Source: Methanosarcina sp. UBA293 (GTDB taxonomy: Archaea > Halobacteriota > Methanosarcinia > Methanosarcinales > Methanosarcinaceae). From it: a DNA stretch of 64,000 nt. Made by a program: the position numbers and the translations under genes. Each line of letters opens with the position of its first letter. The first letter of the stretch is position 1. The DNA lies in the NCBI GenBank assembly GCA_002499445.1, contig DALS01000010.1:4606-68605 (forward strand), read 5' to 3'. Positions 54,826-63,833 of the stretch are shown here, piece after piece. The notes below the pieces were generated by a model that was not told the DNA's origin, made no database searches, and saw only the letters and a program-made list of their open reading frames with translations.

Positions 54826-55260
54826 TCCTTATTCACCTCGAATTATACCTCATTACCTAGTATTAATCTTTTTTTGTTAAAATACAGAATCTCTTGAGGA
54901 GAGACAGTATAATTTATCTAATAATGTTCCACTTGCAATTATAAATACATTTGTCTGGCAAAATAGCCATTATTCAGGCTCTTTGTTATTTGCGTGGGCA
55001 GTTTATAGTCGTCTCCAGAACAGAGATACATGCATATAATATTTGAAAAAATTATTACACAAAATCACATTCAAGTTCGATGTTTATCTCTCAGCTGTGG
55101 TCACTTCTCAGTTGAACAAATATTTTCAATCCATACAAAACTACGGAGAGCTATTTTTAATATTTTATCATAATCTTATTATATTTATCAGCTTCGTCTT
55201 GGGATTTGAGTCATTACCACTTATTTGATTCAAGAATTCCAAATTATAAAAGGAAATAAG

Positions 55261-55917
55261 TTACACAACATCTGCCCCTAACCCAAGTAGTCTCTGCTTG
55301 TATTTCTCGAATTCTTCAGCCCCTTTTTCCTTGGATATACTGCTCGCTTCGTAAATTATGTAGGACGGCAGCACTTTCATCCCCATATATTCAAAAATGC
55401 AGTGGGTTATTGCTTCGAGGTGCTTATTCAGGTCCCCATGCACTCCCCCCTCAGAATACATCTCTTTCGGAGCTCCGGTAGTTGTAACAAGCATTGAGGA
55501 TTTCTCTTTGAAAAGTCCGGTATCGTAGGCACTGTTGGTAACCGGATTAAACCCGAACCCAGGCGCCAGGACGCGGTCTATCCAGCCTTTCATGATTGCA
55601 GGCATGGACGTGAAGTAGATAGGAAACTGAAAAATCAGAAGGTCAGCCCATTTTACTTTTTCCATTTCCTCCCTGATATCAGGCGCAAAAGCCCCTGTTT
55701 TTGAAGCCTTTATAGCTTCAAAGAATGGGTTAAAGACCTCCGAATTTTTCCTTTCAGGAAAATCCGAAGCTTTCAGAACAGGATCAAATTTCATCGCATA
55801 AAGATCGGAGAGTTTTACTTCATGCCCTTTCTCCTTCAGGGCCACAAGAGCTGTATCCTTTAAAGCGCCATTAAAAGATTTCGGTTCCGGGTGTGCGTAA
55901 ACATAACAAATTTTCAT
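55261..55917 (-). CDS. NAD(P)H dehydrogenase (quinone)-like flavodoxin-fold oxidoreductase
   Basis: The 218-residue protein of the MdaB/YwrO/NQO family starts MKICYVYAHPEPKSFNGAL, with the FMN/FAD-binding AHPxPxSFN motif. FQFPIYFTSMPAIMKGWIDRVL and TTTGAPKEMYSEGGVHG complete the flavin site. It is likely a cytoplasmic two-electron reductase of quinone-like or xenobiotic compounds. GGGGGG lies 6 nt before the ATG. A 3' fragment of a paralogue is at 52463. Confidence 0.92.
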   Translation of the reverse strand: MKICYVYAHPEPKSFNGALKDTALVALKEKGHEVKLSDLYAMKFDPVLKASDFPERKNSEVFNPFFEAIKASKTGAFAPDIREEMEKVKWADLLIFQFPIYFTSMPAIMKGWIDRVLAPGFGFNPVTNSAYDTGLFKEKSSMLVTTTGAPKEMYSEGGVHGDLNKHLEAITHCIFEYMGMKVLPSYIIYEASSISKEKGAEEFEKYKQRLLGLGADVV

Positions 55918-56457
55918 TCTATTCCCCCCAAATTCTGTTTATAAATTCATTTCCCAGAATAAAAAAGTAAGGTTACAACTTTTTGAGGAAGCAGCAAACG
56001 AAAAATAACTCTTCTTGTCCCTAAAAATTAGCCCTCTTGAGCGCAACCGTTGCGCCGGTTGACCACCAACCGTTGCGCCGGTTGATCACGCCTATAGGGT
56101 TTTGGGGATAAGGCTCTTAAAATAATCCCACCGTATTCGGTCAAGCCTTTTTTCAAAAGGGTTGTGATCACGCCGCTTCCAGGGTTTTGATCAAACTTTT
56201 CTCAAAAGTTTGTGATCAAACATTTTTCAAAAAAAGTTTGAGGTCAAGCCTTTTTTGAAAAGAGTTGTGCCGCAACCGTTGCGCCGGTTGACCACGCCGT
56301 CTTCCGGTTTATTCGGCTAAATCAACCCTCCTGAGCGAGTTGAGAATGTAGTATTCTTGTCCTAAAATTAGTCCGCTTGAGCGAACGGAGTGAACGAAAC
56401 GGACAGCGTACTCCCGAGGCGCAATTCGGGGCGCACTGCAGAGCCGCAACTCTGCGG
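55918..56457. other. Inverted-repeat-rich spacer between the oxidoreductase and hisB
   Basis: No gene. It contains three copies of a palindromic 18-mer (56044, 56067, 56273). It also has AT-rich stem-loops built from TCAAACTTTT and AAAAGTTTGTGA around 56180-56260, and GTCCGCTTGAGCGAACGG near 56370. The last resembles a motif also found downstream of the two PGF genes. Confidence 0.6.
56044..56290. repeat. Palindromic 18-mer, three copies
   Basis: CAACCGTTGCGCCGGTTG occurs at 56044-56061, 56067-56084 and 56273-56290. Each has CAACCG and CGGTTG arms around TTGCGC. The first two are only 5 bp apart. This is a typical form for a repeated extragenic palindrome. Confidence 0.8.
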
Positions 56458-57033
56458 TTAGAGAACCCCTTTAGTGCTCTTTACCTCGCTACCTTCGATT
56501 TTTACAGCCCGCTTCATGGCATAGGCAAAAGCCTTGAAGAGAGCTTCGATCTTGTGATGATCGTTATCACCATAGACGCTCGCATGGATGGTAATTTTTG
56601 CGTTTGAGGCGAGTGTTTCGAAGAAATGTTTTACAAGCTGGGTACTGAACTGTCCTACCTGAGGGGCTGCAAACTCAGCTTTCAGGACAAGATAACTGCG
56701 CCCGCCTATATCCAGGGCAACCTCGGCAAGGGCTTCATCCATTGGAATTCTGGCTTCCCCATAACGGGCAATACCCGCCATATCTCCGAGCGAATCTGCA
56801 AGTACTTTTCCGAGAACTATTGCTGTGTCTTCGACCAAGTGGTGCTCGTCCACATGAAGGTCACCATCCGCATGTACCTTAAGATCGAACTCTGCATGCC
56901 TTGCAAAAGAATTAAGCATATGGTCAAAAAATCCGACTCCTGTATTTATATCTGCAATCCCTGTACCGTCAAGGTTCAATTCAAGCTGGATGTCGGTTTC
57001 CTTTGTCTTGCGGGATATTCTGCCTGTTCTCAT
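56458..57033 (-). CDS. hisB: Imidazoleglycerol-phosphate dehydratase HisB
   Basis: The 191-residue enzyme has duplicated metal-binding His motifs GFFDHMLNSFARHAEFD and DEHHLVEDTAI in the first half, and VKHFFETLASNAKI and DNDHHKIEALFKAFA in the second. It converts imidazole glycerol phosphate to imidazole acetol phosphate in histidine synthesis. No phosphatase domain is fused. It follows hisA at a distance of 243 bp on the same strand. Confidence 0.96.
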   Translation of the reverse strand: MRTGRISRKTKETDIQLELNLDGTGIADINTGVGFFDHMLNSFARHAEFDLKVHADGDLHVDEHHLVEDTAIVLGKVLADSLGDMAGIARYGEARIPMDEALAEVALDIGGRSYLVLKAEFAAPQVGQFSTQLVKHFFETLASNAKITIHASVYGDNDHHKIEALFKAFAYAMKRAVKIEGSEVKSTKGVL

Positions 57034-57276
57034 ATAGCATCACATTCTCTTTAAATTTATAAATACTTTGTATCTCTTTGCCTGCTAATCTCGGGTCTCC
57101 AGTCTTCTCGGAAAATGAGAAAGCGATTAATTTAGAAAATGACTATTGAAGTGATTTAAAAAATGACTATTGAAGTAACGAGTAATGTAAAATACCACTG
57201 TCAGAGAATGCGGACTCCTAATCATTATGCAGGGTTGCCTAAGTCAACTTCAGTGACTCAATTATGCACAACTGAT

Positions 57277-58020
57277 TCAATCATGCAGGACTGTCTCAAT
57301 CGCAGCTTCAAGTGTGAACCTGCCTGTGTAGAGAGCACTGCCTACCACAACTCCTGCTGCTCCGGTTTCCTTCAGAACCTGTAAGTCTGACAGAGAACTC
57401 ACTCCTCCGGATGCGATTACAGGAATACTGACAGATTCCACAAGTTCTTTTGTAGGGACAGGATTCACTCCCTGCAGAAGACCTTCACTATCGATATTTG
57501 TAAAAAGAAAGCTGCCTGCACCCAGTTCCTCAAACTTCCTGCCCATTTCCACAGGAGTTTGTGCACATTCCTCAGTCCAGCCTTTGATCGAGATTTTCCC
57601 GTTTTTTGCGTCCAAGGCAACAGTTATGCGTTCGTTCCCAAAGGTATTGGAGAGCCGTTTTACAAGTTCTGGATTCTGAAGCGCAGCAGTTCCGAGAATC
57701 ACCCTCGAAACCCCGAGCTCAAGCAGAGAAGCAGCATCTTCAAAGCTCCGAATGCCTCCTCCGACCTGAATCCGTATTCCATTTTCTCGGTGCGTATTGA
57801 CTATCTTTTCAATTATAGGGGCGTTTTTGCGCTCTCCTTCAATTGCTCCGTCCAGATCTACAAGGTGCAGGGTCTTTGCCCCTCTTCTAACCCAATCAAG
57901 AGTAACTTCAATAGGATCTTCAAGAGTTACCATTTCACTGCCAGGTACTCCCTGCACAAGCTGCACGCATTTTCCGCCCCTCATATCCACTGCAGGAATC
58001 ACTTCAAAAATCAAAGCCAC
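57277..58020 (-). CDS. hisA: Phosphoribosyl isomerase HisA
   Basis: This 247-residue TIM barrel has AVDMRGGKCVQLVQG near the start, holding the first catalytic Asp, and RITVALDAKNGKISIKGW, holding the second. VIASGGVSSLSDL forms a phosphate-binding strand. It performs the ProFAR to PRFAR isomerisation of histidine synthesis. It lies 71 bp downstream of hisG. Confidence 0.95.
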   Translation of the reverse strand: MALIFEVIPAVDMRGGKCVQLVQGVPGSEMVTLEDPIEVTLDWVRRGAKTLHLVDLDGAIEGERKNAPIIEKIVNTHRENGIRIQVGGGIRSFEDAASLLELGVSRVILGTAALQNPELVKRLSNTFGNERITVALDAKNGKISIKGWTEECAQTPVEMGRKFEELGAGSFLFTNIDSEGLLQGVNPVPTKELVESVSIPVIASGGVSSLSDLQVLKETGAAGVVVGSALYTGRFTLEAAIETVLHD

Positions 58021-58091
58021 ATCTCCTATAAGCCTTTGAGAAATTTCCTTTAGCTTGTCTTTTCTGAACCATCATTTTTTGGTTTTTTCCA

Positions 58092-58961
58092 TCAAGGCAT
58101 TATTCTTTCGATTGGGACAACAAGAACGTCCCGTGCACCAACCTTCTTCAACTTATTTACAATGGTAAAAATGAGGTCTGCATCCACAACAGCGTGAACT
58201 GCAAGAATGGATTCCCCGGGCAATTTGCTAGACTCAACCTTCATGACTGTTGGACCTGACATCCCTGGCAGGACCTCTTTTACTGCCTTAAGGGAAGACT
58301 CGGGAACATTCATCATAAGATAACGCCGCTGTTTTGCATTGAGCACACTTTCGAGTGCAGTTTTGATGTCCAGAATTTTGTCCTTTGTCTTGAGGCTTTC
58401 TTTGTTTGCGATCAGGTAGACTGTAGAAGAAAAAACAGTATCAATAGCTTTTAAGCGGTTTATCATCAGAGTGGTCCCTGAACTTGAGATATCCACAATC
58501 GCATCCGCAATCCCCACATGCGGAGTCATTTCACAGGCACCGCTAACCTTTATGATCTCAACGTTGACTCCAAGCCTTTTGAAGTACTGGTTCGTAATTT
58601 CCGGAAACTCAGTTGCAATTTTTCTACCTTCAAGATCCTGAGCTTTTTGAAAATCCGAATCTTGAGGGACAGCCAGAACAAGGCTGGCTTTTCCAAAATT
58701 CAGATCCAGAAGAGCTTCAACCTTTGCTCCTCTTTCTGTAATAAGATCTATACCTGTAATACCAACGTCTGCAGCCCCGTCCTGCACATACTCAGGGATA
58801 TCAGCGGCTCTGGCAAAAAGAATATGGATATCCGGATCTGTCGTTTTTGCAAAGAGTTTTCGACTTTCAGCTCCTCCACTGATTGGGAGCCCTGCATCTT
58901 TGAAAATAGAGATTGTGGGTTCATAAAGGCGCCCTTTATTGGGTATTGCAATTCGAATCAT
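58092..58961 (-). CDS. hisG: ATP phosphoribosyltransferase HisG (long form)
   Basis: The 289-residue enzyme catalyses the first committed step of histidine synthesis, ATP plus PRPP. IAIPNKGRLYEPTI begins the protein; DVGITGIDLITE and the PRPP loop ISSSGTTLMIN are present. A C-terminal ACT-like regulatory domain (about 215-289) makes this the long, HisZ-independent, histidine-feedback-controlled form. It is the first gene of hisG-hisA-hisB. Confidence 0.96.
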   Translation of the reverse strand: MIRIAIPNKGRLYEPTISIFKDAGLPISGGAESRKLFAKTTDPDIHILFARAADIPEYVQDGAADVGITGIDLITERGAKVEALLDLNFGKASLVLAVPQDSDFQKAQDLEGRKIATEFPEITNQYFKRLGVNVEIIKVSGACEMTPHVGIADAIVDISSSGTTLMINRLKAIDTVFSSTVYLIANKESLKTKDKILDIKTALESVLNAKQRRYLMMNVPESSLKAVKEVLPGMSGPTVMKVESSKLPGESILAVHAVVDADLIFTIVNKLKKVGARDVLVVPIERIMP

Positions 58962-59354
58962 TTAATATTGCCTCTTAAGTAATCTGCCAGGAAATTTTTC
59001 CCTGCTAAACTCATTCAAGTAAAAGCGTTTATCCAGAATACTCTAGTATAATATAGACTTCACGGTAAGTAAAGAGATCAGTTTTTAAAAAGTCAATTAC
59101 TTATAGTAATGAAATCATAGGAAAAATTATATAACCCTGGTAATTTAATAGAAAAATGGTTCTCAAGTCATATATAATAATATTGTCATAACGATATCGG
59201 AATTATTCAAAATAATAATAGTAATAATAATAAAAATAATAAAAATACAGTTAGATAGCAGTAGATTGATGATACTACAGACCGAAATATAGTAAACTGA
59301 TAACACAACATTTACTAGTAAAACTATTATAAATTTTGAAAAAAGAGGATCCAA
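58962..59354. other. Divergent spacer between hisG and the AdoMet synthetase gene
   Basis: The spacer is AT-rich and includes an AATAAT-type run at 59205-59245. TATA-like stretches are near 59127 (+) and 59045 (-). No gene or precise operator is evident. Confidence 0.45.
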
Positions 59355-60551
59355 ATGGCCCGAAACATCAAAGTGGAAGAGCTCTTTCAAACCCCCATTG
59401 AGAAGCAGCAGATAGAGCTTGTGGAACGTAAAGGGATAGGGCATCCTGACAGCATATCGGACGGATTGGCCGAAGCCGTAAGTCGTGCACTATGCAAGGA
59501 ATATATAAGCAAATGTGGAACTGTGCTCCATCACAATACTGACGAAACCCAGATTGTAGCCGGAAGGTCTAGCCCCAGGTTTGGGGGCGGAGAAATGCTG
59601 CAGCCTATATATACGCTGCTGGTAGGCAGGGCAACAAAGGAGTTCGAAGGGATCGAGTTTGCCACCGAATCTGTTGCTCTTCAAGCTGCTAGAGGATACC
59701 TTAAGAATACCCTTGCAAACATGGATCTCGAGAGAGATGTGATAATGGACTGCAAGCTCGGGACAGGGTCCTCAGACCTTAGGGATGTCTTCAAAAGAGA
59801 CCGAATCCCAGTAGCAAATGACACCTCATTTGGAGTTGGGCATGCACCGTTTTCCGAGCTTGAAAACATTATATACAATACCGAGAGGAGACTGCTCACA
59901 GACCTTAAGACACGTATGCCTGCAATAGGAGAAGATATAAAGGTCATGGGGCTCAGGGATGGAGACGATATATCCCTTACAATATGCAGCGGCATGATAG
60001 GGAAATACATCGACGACCTGGACAGCTATATAAATATGACTCAGGAAATGAAGACTTATGTCGAGGAACTCGCAACCCAGTATACTGAACGCGATGTGAA
60101 AGTCTACATAAACACTGGAGATGACCTGAACACAAGTTGTGTTTTCCTCACAGTTACAGGTACTTCAGCTGAGATGGGAGATGATGGTTCAGTAGGACGT
60201 GGAAACCGCTGCAATGGACTGATTACACCAAATAGACCTATGAGTATGGAGGCAACCAGCGGAAAGAACCCGATTAACCATATAGGTAAAATCTACAATC
60301 TTCTCTCGACCCAGATGGCTCGCGATATTGTAAAGCAGGTTCCAGAAGTCCAGGATGTTTATATCAGGTTGCTTTCCCAGATAGGAAAACCAATTGACCA
60401 ACCGCTCGTGGCAAGTGCACAGATTATCCCCACAGAAGGCACTTCTTTTGCAAATATCAAAGCCGAAGCCGAAGTTGTCATTGATGACTGGCTTTCCAAT
60501 GTGACAAAGATTACCGAAATGGTAATTAAAGGAGAATTAAATACTTTTTAA
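59355..60551 (+). CDS. mat: Archaeal S-adenosylmethionine synthetase
   Basis: The 398-residue protein is of the archaeal AdoMet synthetase family, which is distinct in sequence from bacterial MetK. VERKGIGHPDSISDGLAEAV, HHNTDETQIVAGRS and GRGNRCNGLITPNRPMSMEA are family signatures. It makes SAM from ATP and methionine for methylation and for radical-SAM enzymes. Start MARNIKVEE with GAGG-like GAGGATCC upstream. Confidence 0.97.
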   Translation: MARNIKVEELFQTPIEKQQIELVERKGIGHPDSISDGLAEAVSRALCKEYISKCGTVLHHNTDETQIVAGRSSPRFGGGEMLQPIYTLLVGRATKEFEGIEFATESVALQAARGYLKNTLANMDLERDVIMDCKLGTGSSDLRDVFKRDRIPVANDTSFGVGHAPFSELENIIYNTERRLLTDLKTRMPAIGEDIKVMGLRDGDDISLTICSGMIGKYIDDLDSYINMTQEMKTYVEELATQYTERDVKVYINTGDDLNTSCVFLTVTGTSAEMGDDGSVGRGNRCNGLITPNRPMSMEATSGKNPINHIGKIYNLLSTQMARDIVKQVPEVQDVYIRLLSQIGKPIDQPLVASAQIIPTEGTSFANIKAEAEVVIDDWLSNVTKITEMVIKGELNTF

Positions 60552-60797
60552 GAAAATAAAAATGTCGAGAGGAACCCTCAGGTTCTTTTCACAATATTTT
60601 TACTTTATAATTTCCCGTGGCTATTTTGAAAATTAATTACTCGTATCTGCTTTTATACTCCATATTGTGGCATGAGCTAGTACATCGGATTATTATAAAA
60701 ATGCGTTAATAAGCCATTCCAGCGTAAAACATATATACCATCACCATATATGAGATGGTGCACTCAAGCAGTGCAGCACTGGATCAAGATACATTGT

Positions 60798-60913
60798 CCC
60801 GCCTTAACTCAGTGGTAGAGTGCGCGGCTGTAGTTCGGCTCGTACGGGAAAAATTACCCGTACATTTCCGCGCAGGCACCGCGATGTCCCCGGTTCGAGT
60901 CTGGGAGGCGGGA
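60798..60913 (+). tRNA. tRNA-Tyr (GTA) with intron at 60834-60877
   Basis: The acceptor CCCGCCT (60798-60804) pairs with AGGCGGG (60906-60912), giving the archaeal tRNA-Tyr C1:G72 pair, with A73 at 60913. The D arm is ACTC/GAGT, the anticodon stem CGCGG/CCGCG, and the loop CTGTAG...A with anticodon GTA at 60830-60832. The T arm is CCCGG-TTCGAGT-CTGGG. A 44-nt intron follows position 37. It contains a 7-bp hairpin GTACGGG/CCCGTAC (60842-60848, 60857-60863), the usual place for archaeal bulge-helix-bulge splicing. CCA is not fully encoded. Confidence 0.92.
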
Positions 60914-61025
60914 CCTAAAACATTTGCCAGAACCGAACATTCCAACGGGAACATATATATATTAAAAAAGCGTTTAAGTTTTGCTCGCAACGCGGGCAAA
61001 AAACAGCAGCAAAAGAGACCGAAGT

Positions 61026-61098
61026 GTCCGGATAGTGTAGAGGCCTATCATGGAGCCCTGTCGAGGCTCCGACCCGGGTTCGAATCCCGGTCCGGGCG
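61026..61098 (+). tRNA. tRNA-Asp (GTC)
   Basis: The acceptor GTCCGGA (61026-61032) pairs with TCCGGGC (61091-61097), with one U-G pair, and G73 at 61098 as expected for Asp. The anticodon stem is GAGCC/GGCTC with loop CTGTCGA and anticodon GTC. The T arm is CCGGG-TTCGAAT-CCCGG. There is no intron. CCA is not encoded. It lies 112 bp after tRNA-Tyr on the same strand. Confidence 0.94.
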
Positions 61099-61460
61099 CT
61101 TCTTTTTTTCACACCACCAACTTTTTTAATTTTTTATGAAGAAATATAAATTAATGACATTAATTTTTCAAAACCTGACCTAATGCTTTTTACTTTATGA
61201 CTTATTGCTCATTATTATAACCTTACTCTTGCCATTTCATCCCCTACTCATCTAGAATCTTGCTTTTACTCTAATTTGATCCAGCTATTCGGAATAATTT
61301 AATTCATCGTATGTAGTGATCTTTTAGAATAGAGGGAGAAGGTATGGTGCCATCCCAGGATCTTGGATGAAATGACAGTGTCTCTGAACTACTATTTTGT
61401 AATGCTTGAAGAGTTTTTTATTCTGAATCATAAAATGAAAGAAGAAACGTTAAAGACAGA
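61099..61460. other. Spacer after tRNA-Asp
   Basis: A T-rich run follows the tRNA at 61101-61108, as expected for termination. Otherwise the stretch is AT-rich with no supported gene. Confidence 0.45.
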
Positions 61461-62684
61461 GTGGAAAAAAGCCAGACAATAAGACCTTTATGCACAAAGC
61501 CAGAACTAACTTGCATGACAGAGCTAGAATTCAGCATAAAACAGACCCTTGAAGAAGCAGGAACTGATGCTTATCTCATGACAGGGAATCTTCATAATTC
61601 CGACATTTATTATGTAACCCATTTCCTGGCTTCCGACGATTTCACGTACCTTCAAACAGGAGCAGGAGAAGAAGTACTTTTTATTTCGGAAATGGAAAAA
61701 GGGCGAGCTAAAATAGAGTCAAGAGTTTCGTCAATAAAGACAACTCAAGACCTGGGCTACAGGGAGAAGATGAAGGAGAAAAAAGATCCTTCTATCGCCT
61801 ATGCAGCCTGCCTGTCTGAACTGCTTGCGGGAGAAGGGATAAAGAAAGTTGCAGTGCCTTACGATTTTCCAGTCTTCTACTCAAACTACCTCAAAGAAGC
61901 AGGTTTCTCAACAGTACCCATAAAAAGCCCGTTCAGGAAAATCAGGAGCTTAAAAAAACCAGAAGAGCTTGAAGCCATAAAATATGCCCAGATGGCTGGA
62001 GAAAAAGCTATGGAAGCCGCAATAGGCCTGATAGCAGGAGCAGAGGAAAGGGATGGCCTTCTTTATCATGAAGGGGAAGTACTGACAGGAACTAAAGTGC
62101 TTTCGGTCATAGATCATACTCTGCTTGACTATGGGTGTGAGGCTGAAGAGACTATTGTTTCATGCGGCAAAGATACAGCAAATCCTCACGGAACTACAGA
62201 TGGCCCTCTGAGTGCAAATGCCCCAATTATCCTGGATATTTTCCCGAGAAGCAAGAAAAAACGTTATTTTGCGGATATGACCCGCACTGTCCTGCATGGA
62301 GAAGCTTTGGAAGAACTCAAAAAAATGTATGAGACTGTGCTTGCAGCGCAGAAAAAAGCGCTTGAGATGATTAAGCCAGGAATGCAGGCAGCTGAGGTGC
62401 ATAATGCTGTCTGTGACGTCTTCGAAGCACATGGTTATGATACCTACCGAAGCGGGGCAAAGGTCGGATTTATTCACTCCACTGGCCATGGAGTTGGGCT
62501 TGACGTACATGAGCTTCCAAGTGTCGGAGAAAATGGGGTTTTACTTGAGGCAGGCAATGTGATTACTATCGAACCTGGCCTATACTATCCTGAAATAGGA
62601 GGAATACGACTCGAAGATATGGTCCTGGTCACTGAAAACGGATGTCAGAATCTCACAGGACTGGAAAAGAGATTTGTATTATAA
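61461..62684 (+). CDS. M24-family peptidase (Xaa-Pro aminopeptidase-like)
   Basis: The protein has up to 407 residues. A creatinase-type N-terminal domain (about 20-165) is followed by the pita-bread metallopeptidase domain (165-405). Metal ligands are Asp in LDIFPRSKKKRYFADMTRT (two Asp), His in HSTGHGVGLDVHELP and Glu in TIEPGLYYPEIGGIRLEDM. It likely removes N-terminal residues before proline. The frame begins at GTG 61461, but the ATG at 61515 (MTELEFSIKQTLEE) gives a more usual start; neither has a strong ribosome site. Another M24 enzyme follows at 62943. Confidence 0.88.
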   Translation: MEKSQTIRPLCTKPELTCMTELEFSIKQTLEEAGTDAYLMTGNLHNSDIYYVTHFLASDDFTYLQTGAGEEVLFISEMEKGRAKIESRVSSIKTTQDLGYREKMKEKKDPSIAYAACLSELLAGEGIKKVAVPYDFPVFYSNYLKEAGFSTVPIKSPFRKIRSLKKPEELEAIKYAQMAGEKAMEAAIGLIAGAEERDGLLYHEGEVLTGTKVLSVIDHTLLDYGCEAEETIVSCGKDTANPHGTTDGPLSANAPIILDIFPRSKKKRYFADMTRTVLHGEALEELKKMYETVLAAQKKALEMIKPGMQAAEVHNAVCDVFEAHGYDTYRSGAKVGFIHSTGHGVGLDVHELPSVGENGVLLEAGNVITIEPGLYYPEIGGIRLEDMVLVTENGCQNLTGLEKRFVL

Positions 62685-62942
62685 AAGATACAATTTAAGA
62701 GGTTTATTATATTTCAATTATATTCCATGAGCAATAGTATAACCGCTTAAAATGAAGACAACTTGCTAAAATCGAAAATATACGGATTACAGTCGAATAA
62801 GCTCCAGACAGATTTCATTATTCAATAAATGTCAATTATCCTATTGTATTCCAGTAAGAGCTCAATAAAATCGTCTAATAATTAATAAAATCATCCAATA
62901 ATTCCAATAGTATTCCAATAAAATTATTCAACAGGTAGTAAC

Positions 62943-63833
62943 ATGACCGATAATATACATAATAAGCAAGAGATCCTTGAGAAATACAGGGAGGCAGGCA
63001 GGATCCTAAAAATTGTCAGGGCTGAAGCCGTGGAAATGGTCAGGGTCGGAAACCCTCTGCTGCAAGTTGCGGAATTTGTAGAAAACCGAACTATAGAGCT
63101 CGGAGGCAGACCTGCTTTCCCCTGTAATATTTCAAGAAATCAAGAGGCTGCTCATGCAACCCCAAAAGCAGGAGATACTGACGTATTTGGAAAAGATATG
63201 GTTAAGCTGGATCTCGGGGTCCATGTGGATGGATATATTGCAGACTCAGCTGTGACTGTTGACCTGTCAGGAAACTCTGACATTTTAAAAGCCGCCGAGG
63301 AAGCTCTTGCTGCAGCCATTGATCTTGCAAAGCCAGGGATTACTACAGGAGAAATCGGGGCTGCAATCGAGAATAGCATCCGCAGTTATGGACTGAACCC
63401 GATAATGAACCTGACAGGTCACGGGCTTTCCAAGTATGTAGCTCATGATGAGCCTGCTGTTCCTAATCGGCATGTGGAAGGAGGAGCAGTTTTAAAAGAG
63501 GGAGACGTGCTTGCAATCGAGCCCTTTGCAACCAATGGAGCTGGTTCTGTCCATGATGGAAACTGGGCCGAGATATATAGCCTTGTAAGGAAAAAACCGG
63601 TCCGTATGCCTGCAGTGCGGAATGTCCTGAAACAGGCTGAAGAATACAGGGAATTGCCTTTTGCAAAACGGTGGCTCGAATCCAATAGGCTTGAATTCGC
63701 ATTACTCCAGCTTGAAAAAGCAGGAATTCTTCACTCCTATCCCGTACTTCTCGAAAGTGCAGGCGGGCTTGTAGCTCAGGCTGAACATACTATAATAATA
63801 ACTCATAATGGTTGTGAGGTTACAACAAAGTAA
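62943..63833 (+). CDS. map: Type II methionine aminopeptidase
   Basis: The 296-residue archaeal MetAP2-type enzyme has metal ligands in KLDLGVHVDGYIADSAVTVD (two Asp), LTGHGLSKYVAHDEPAVPN (His), AIEPFA (Glu) and the final AQAEHTIIITHNG (Glu). The roughly 60-residue helical insertion after the third ligand is the type II hallmark. It removes initiator Met from new proteins. It is 258 bp after the other M24 gene, probably with its own promoter. Confidence 0.96.
   Translation: MTDNIHNKQEILEKYREAGRILKIVRAEAVEMVRVGNPLLQVAEFVENRTIELGGRPAFPCNISRNQEAAHATPKAGDTDVFGKDMVKLDLGVHVDGYIADSAVTVDLSGNSDILKAAEEALAAAIDLAKPGITTGEIGAAIENSIRSYGLNPIMNLTGHGLSKYVAHDEPAVPNRHVEGGAVLKEGDVLAIEPFATNGAGSVHDGNWAEIYSLVRKKPVRMPAVRNVLKQAEEYRELPFAKRWLESNRLEFALLQLEKAGILHSYPVLLESAGGLVAQAEHTIIITHNGCEVTTK

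Larger units (their letters stand above)
53702..55260. other. AT-rich region with two tiny membrane-peptide genes only
   Basis: Apart from the small frames at 53894 and 54727, no gene is supported. Short frames such as 55043-55228 (+) start with TTG and lack a ribosome site. A minus-strand stretch at about 54560-54700 encodes a short peptide with DVGWLKPCRDTGKRSEDD that may be a gene fragment. The base composition suggests foreign or relaxed DNA. Confidence 0.5.

Noticed and set aside
55043..55228. Plus-strand 61-codon frame
   Set aside because: It has a TTG start without ribosome site, very AT-rich DNA and no paralogue or motif.
60755..61129. Plus-strand 124-codon frame across both tRNAs
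   Set aside because: The DNA is fully explained by tRNA-Tyr with intron and tRNA-Asp.
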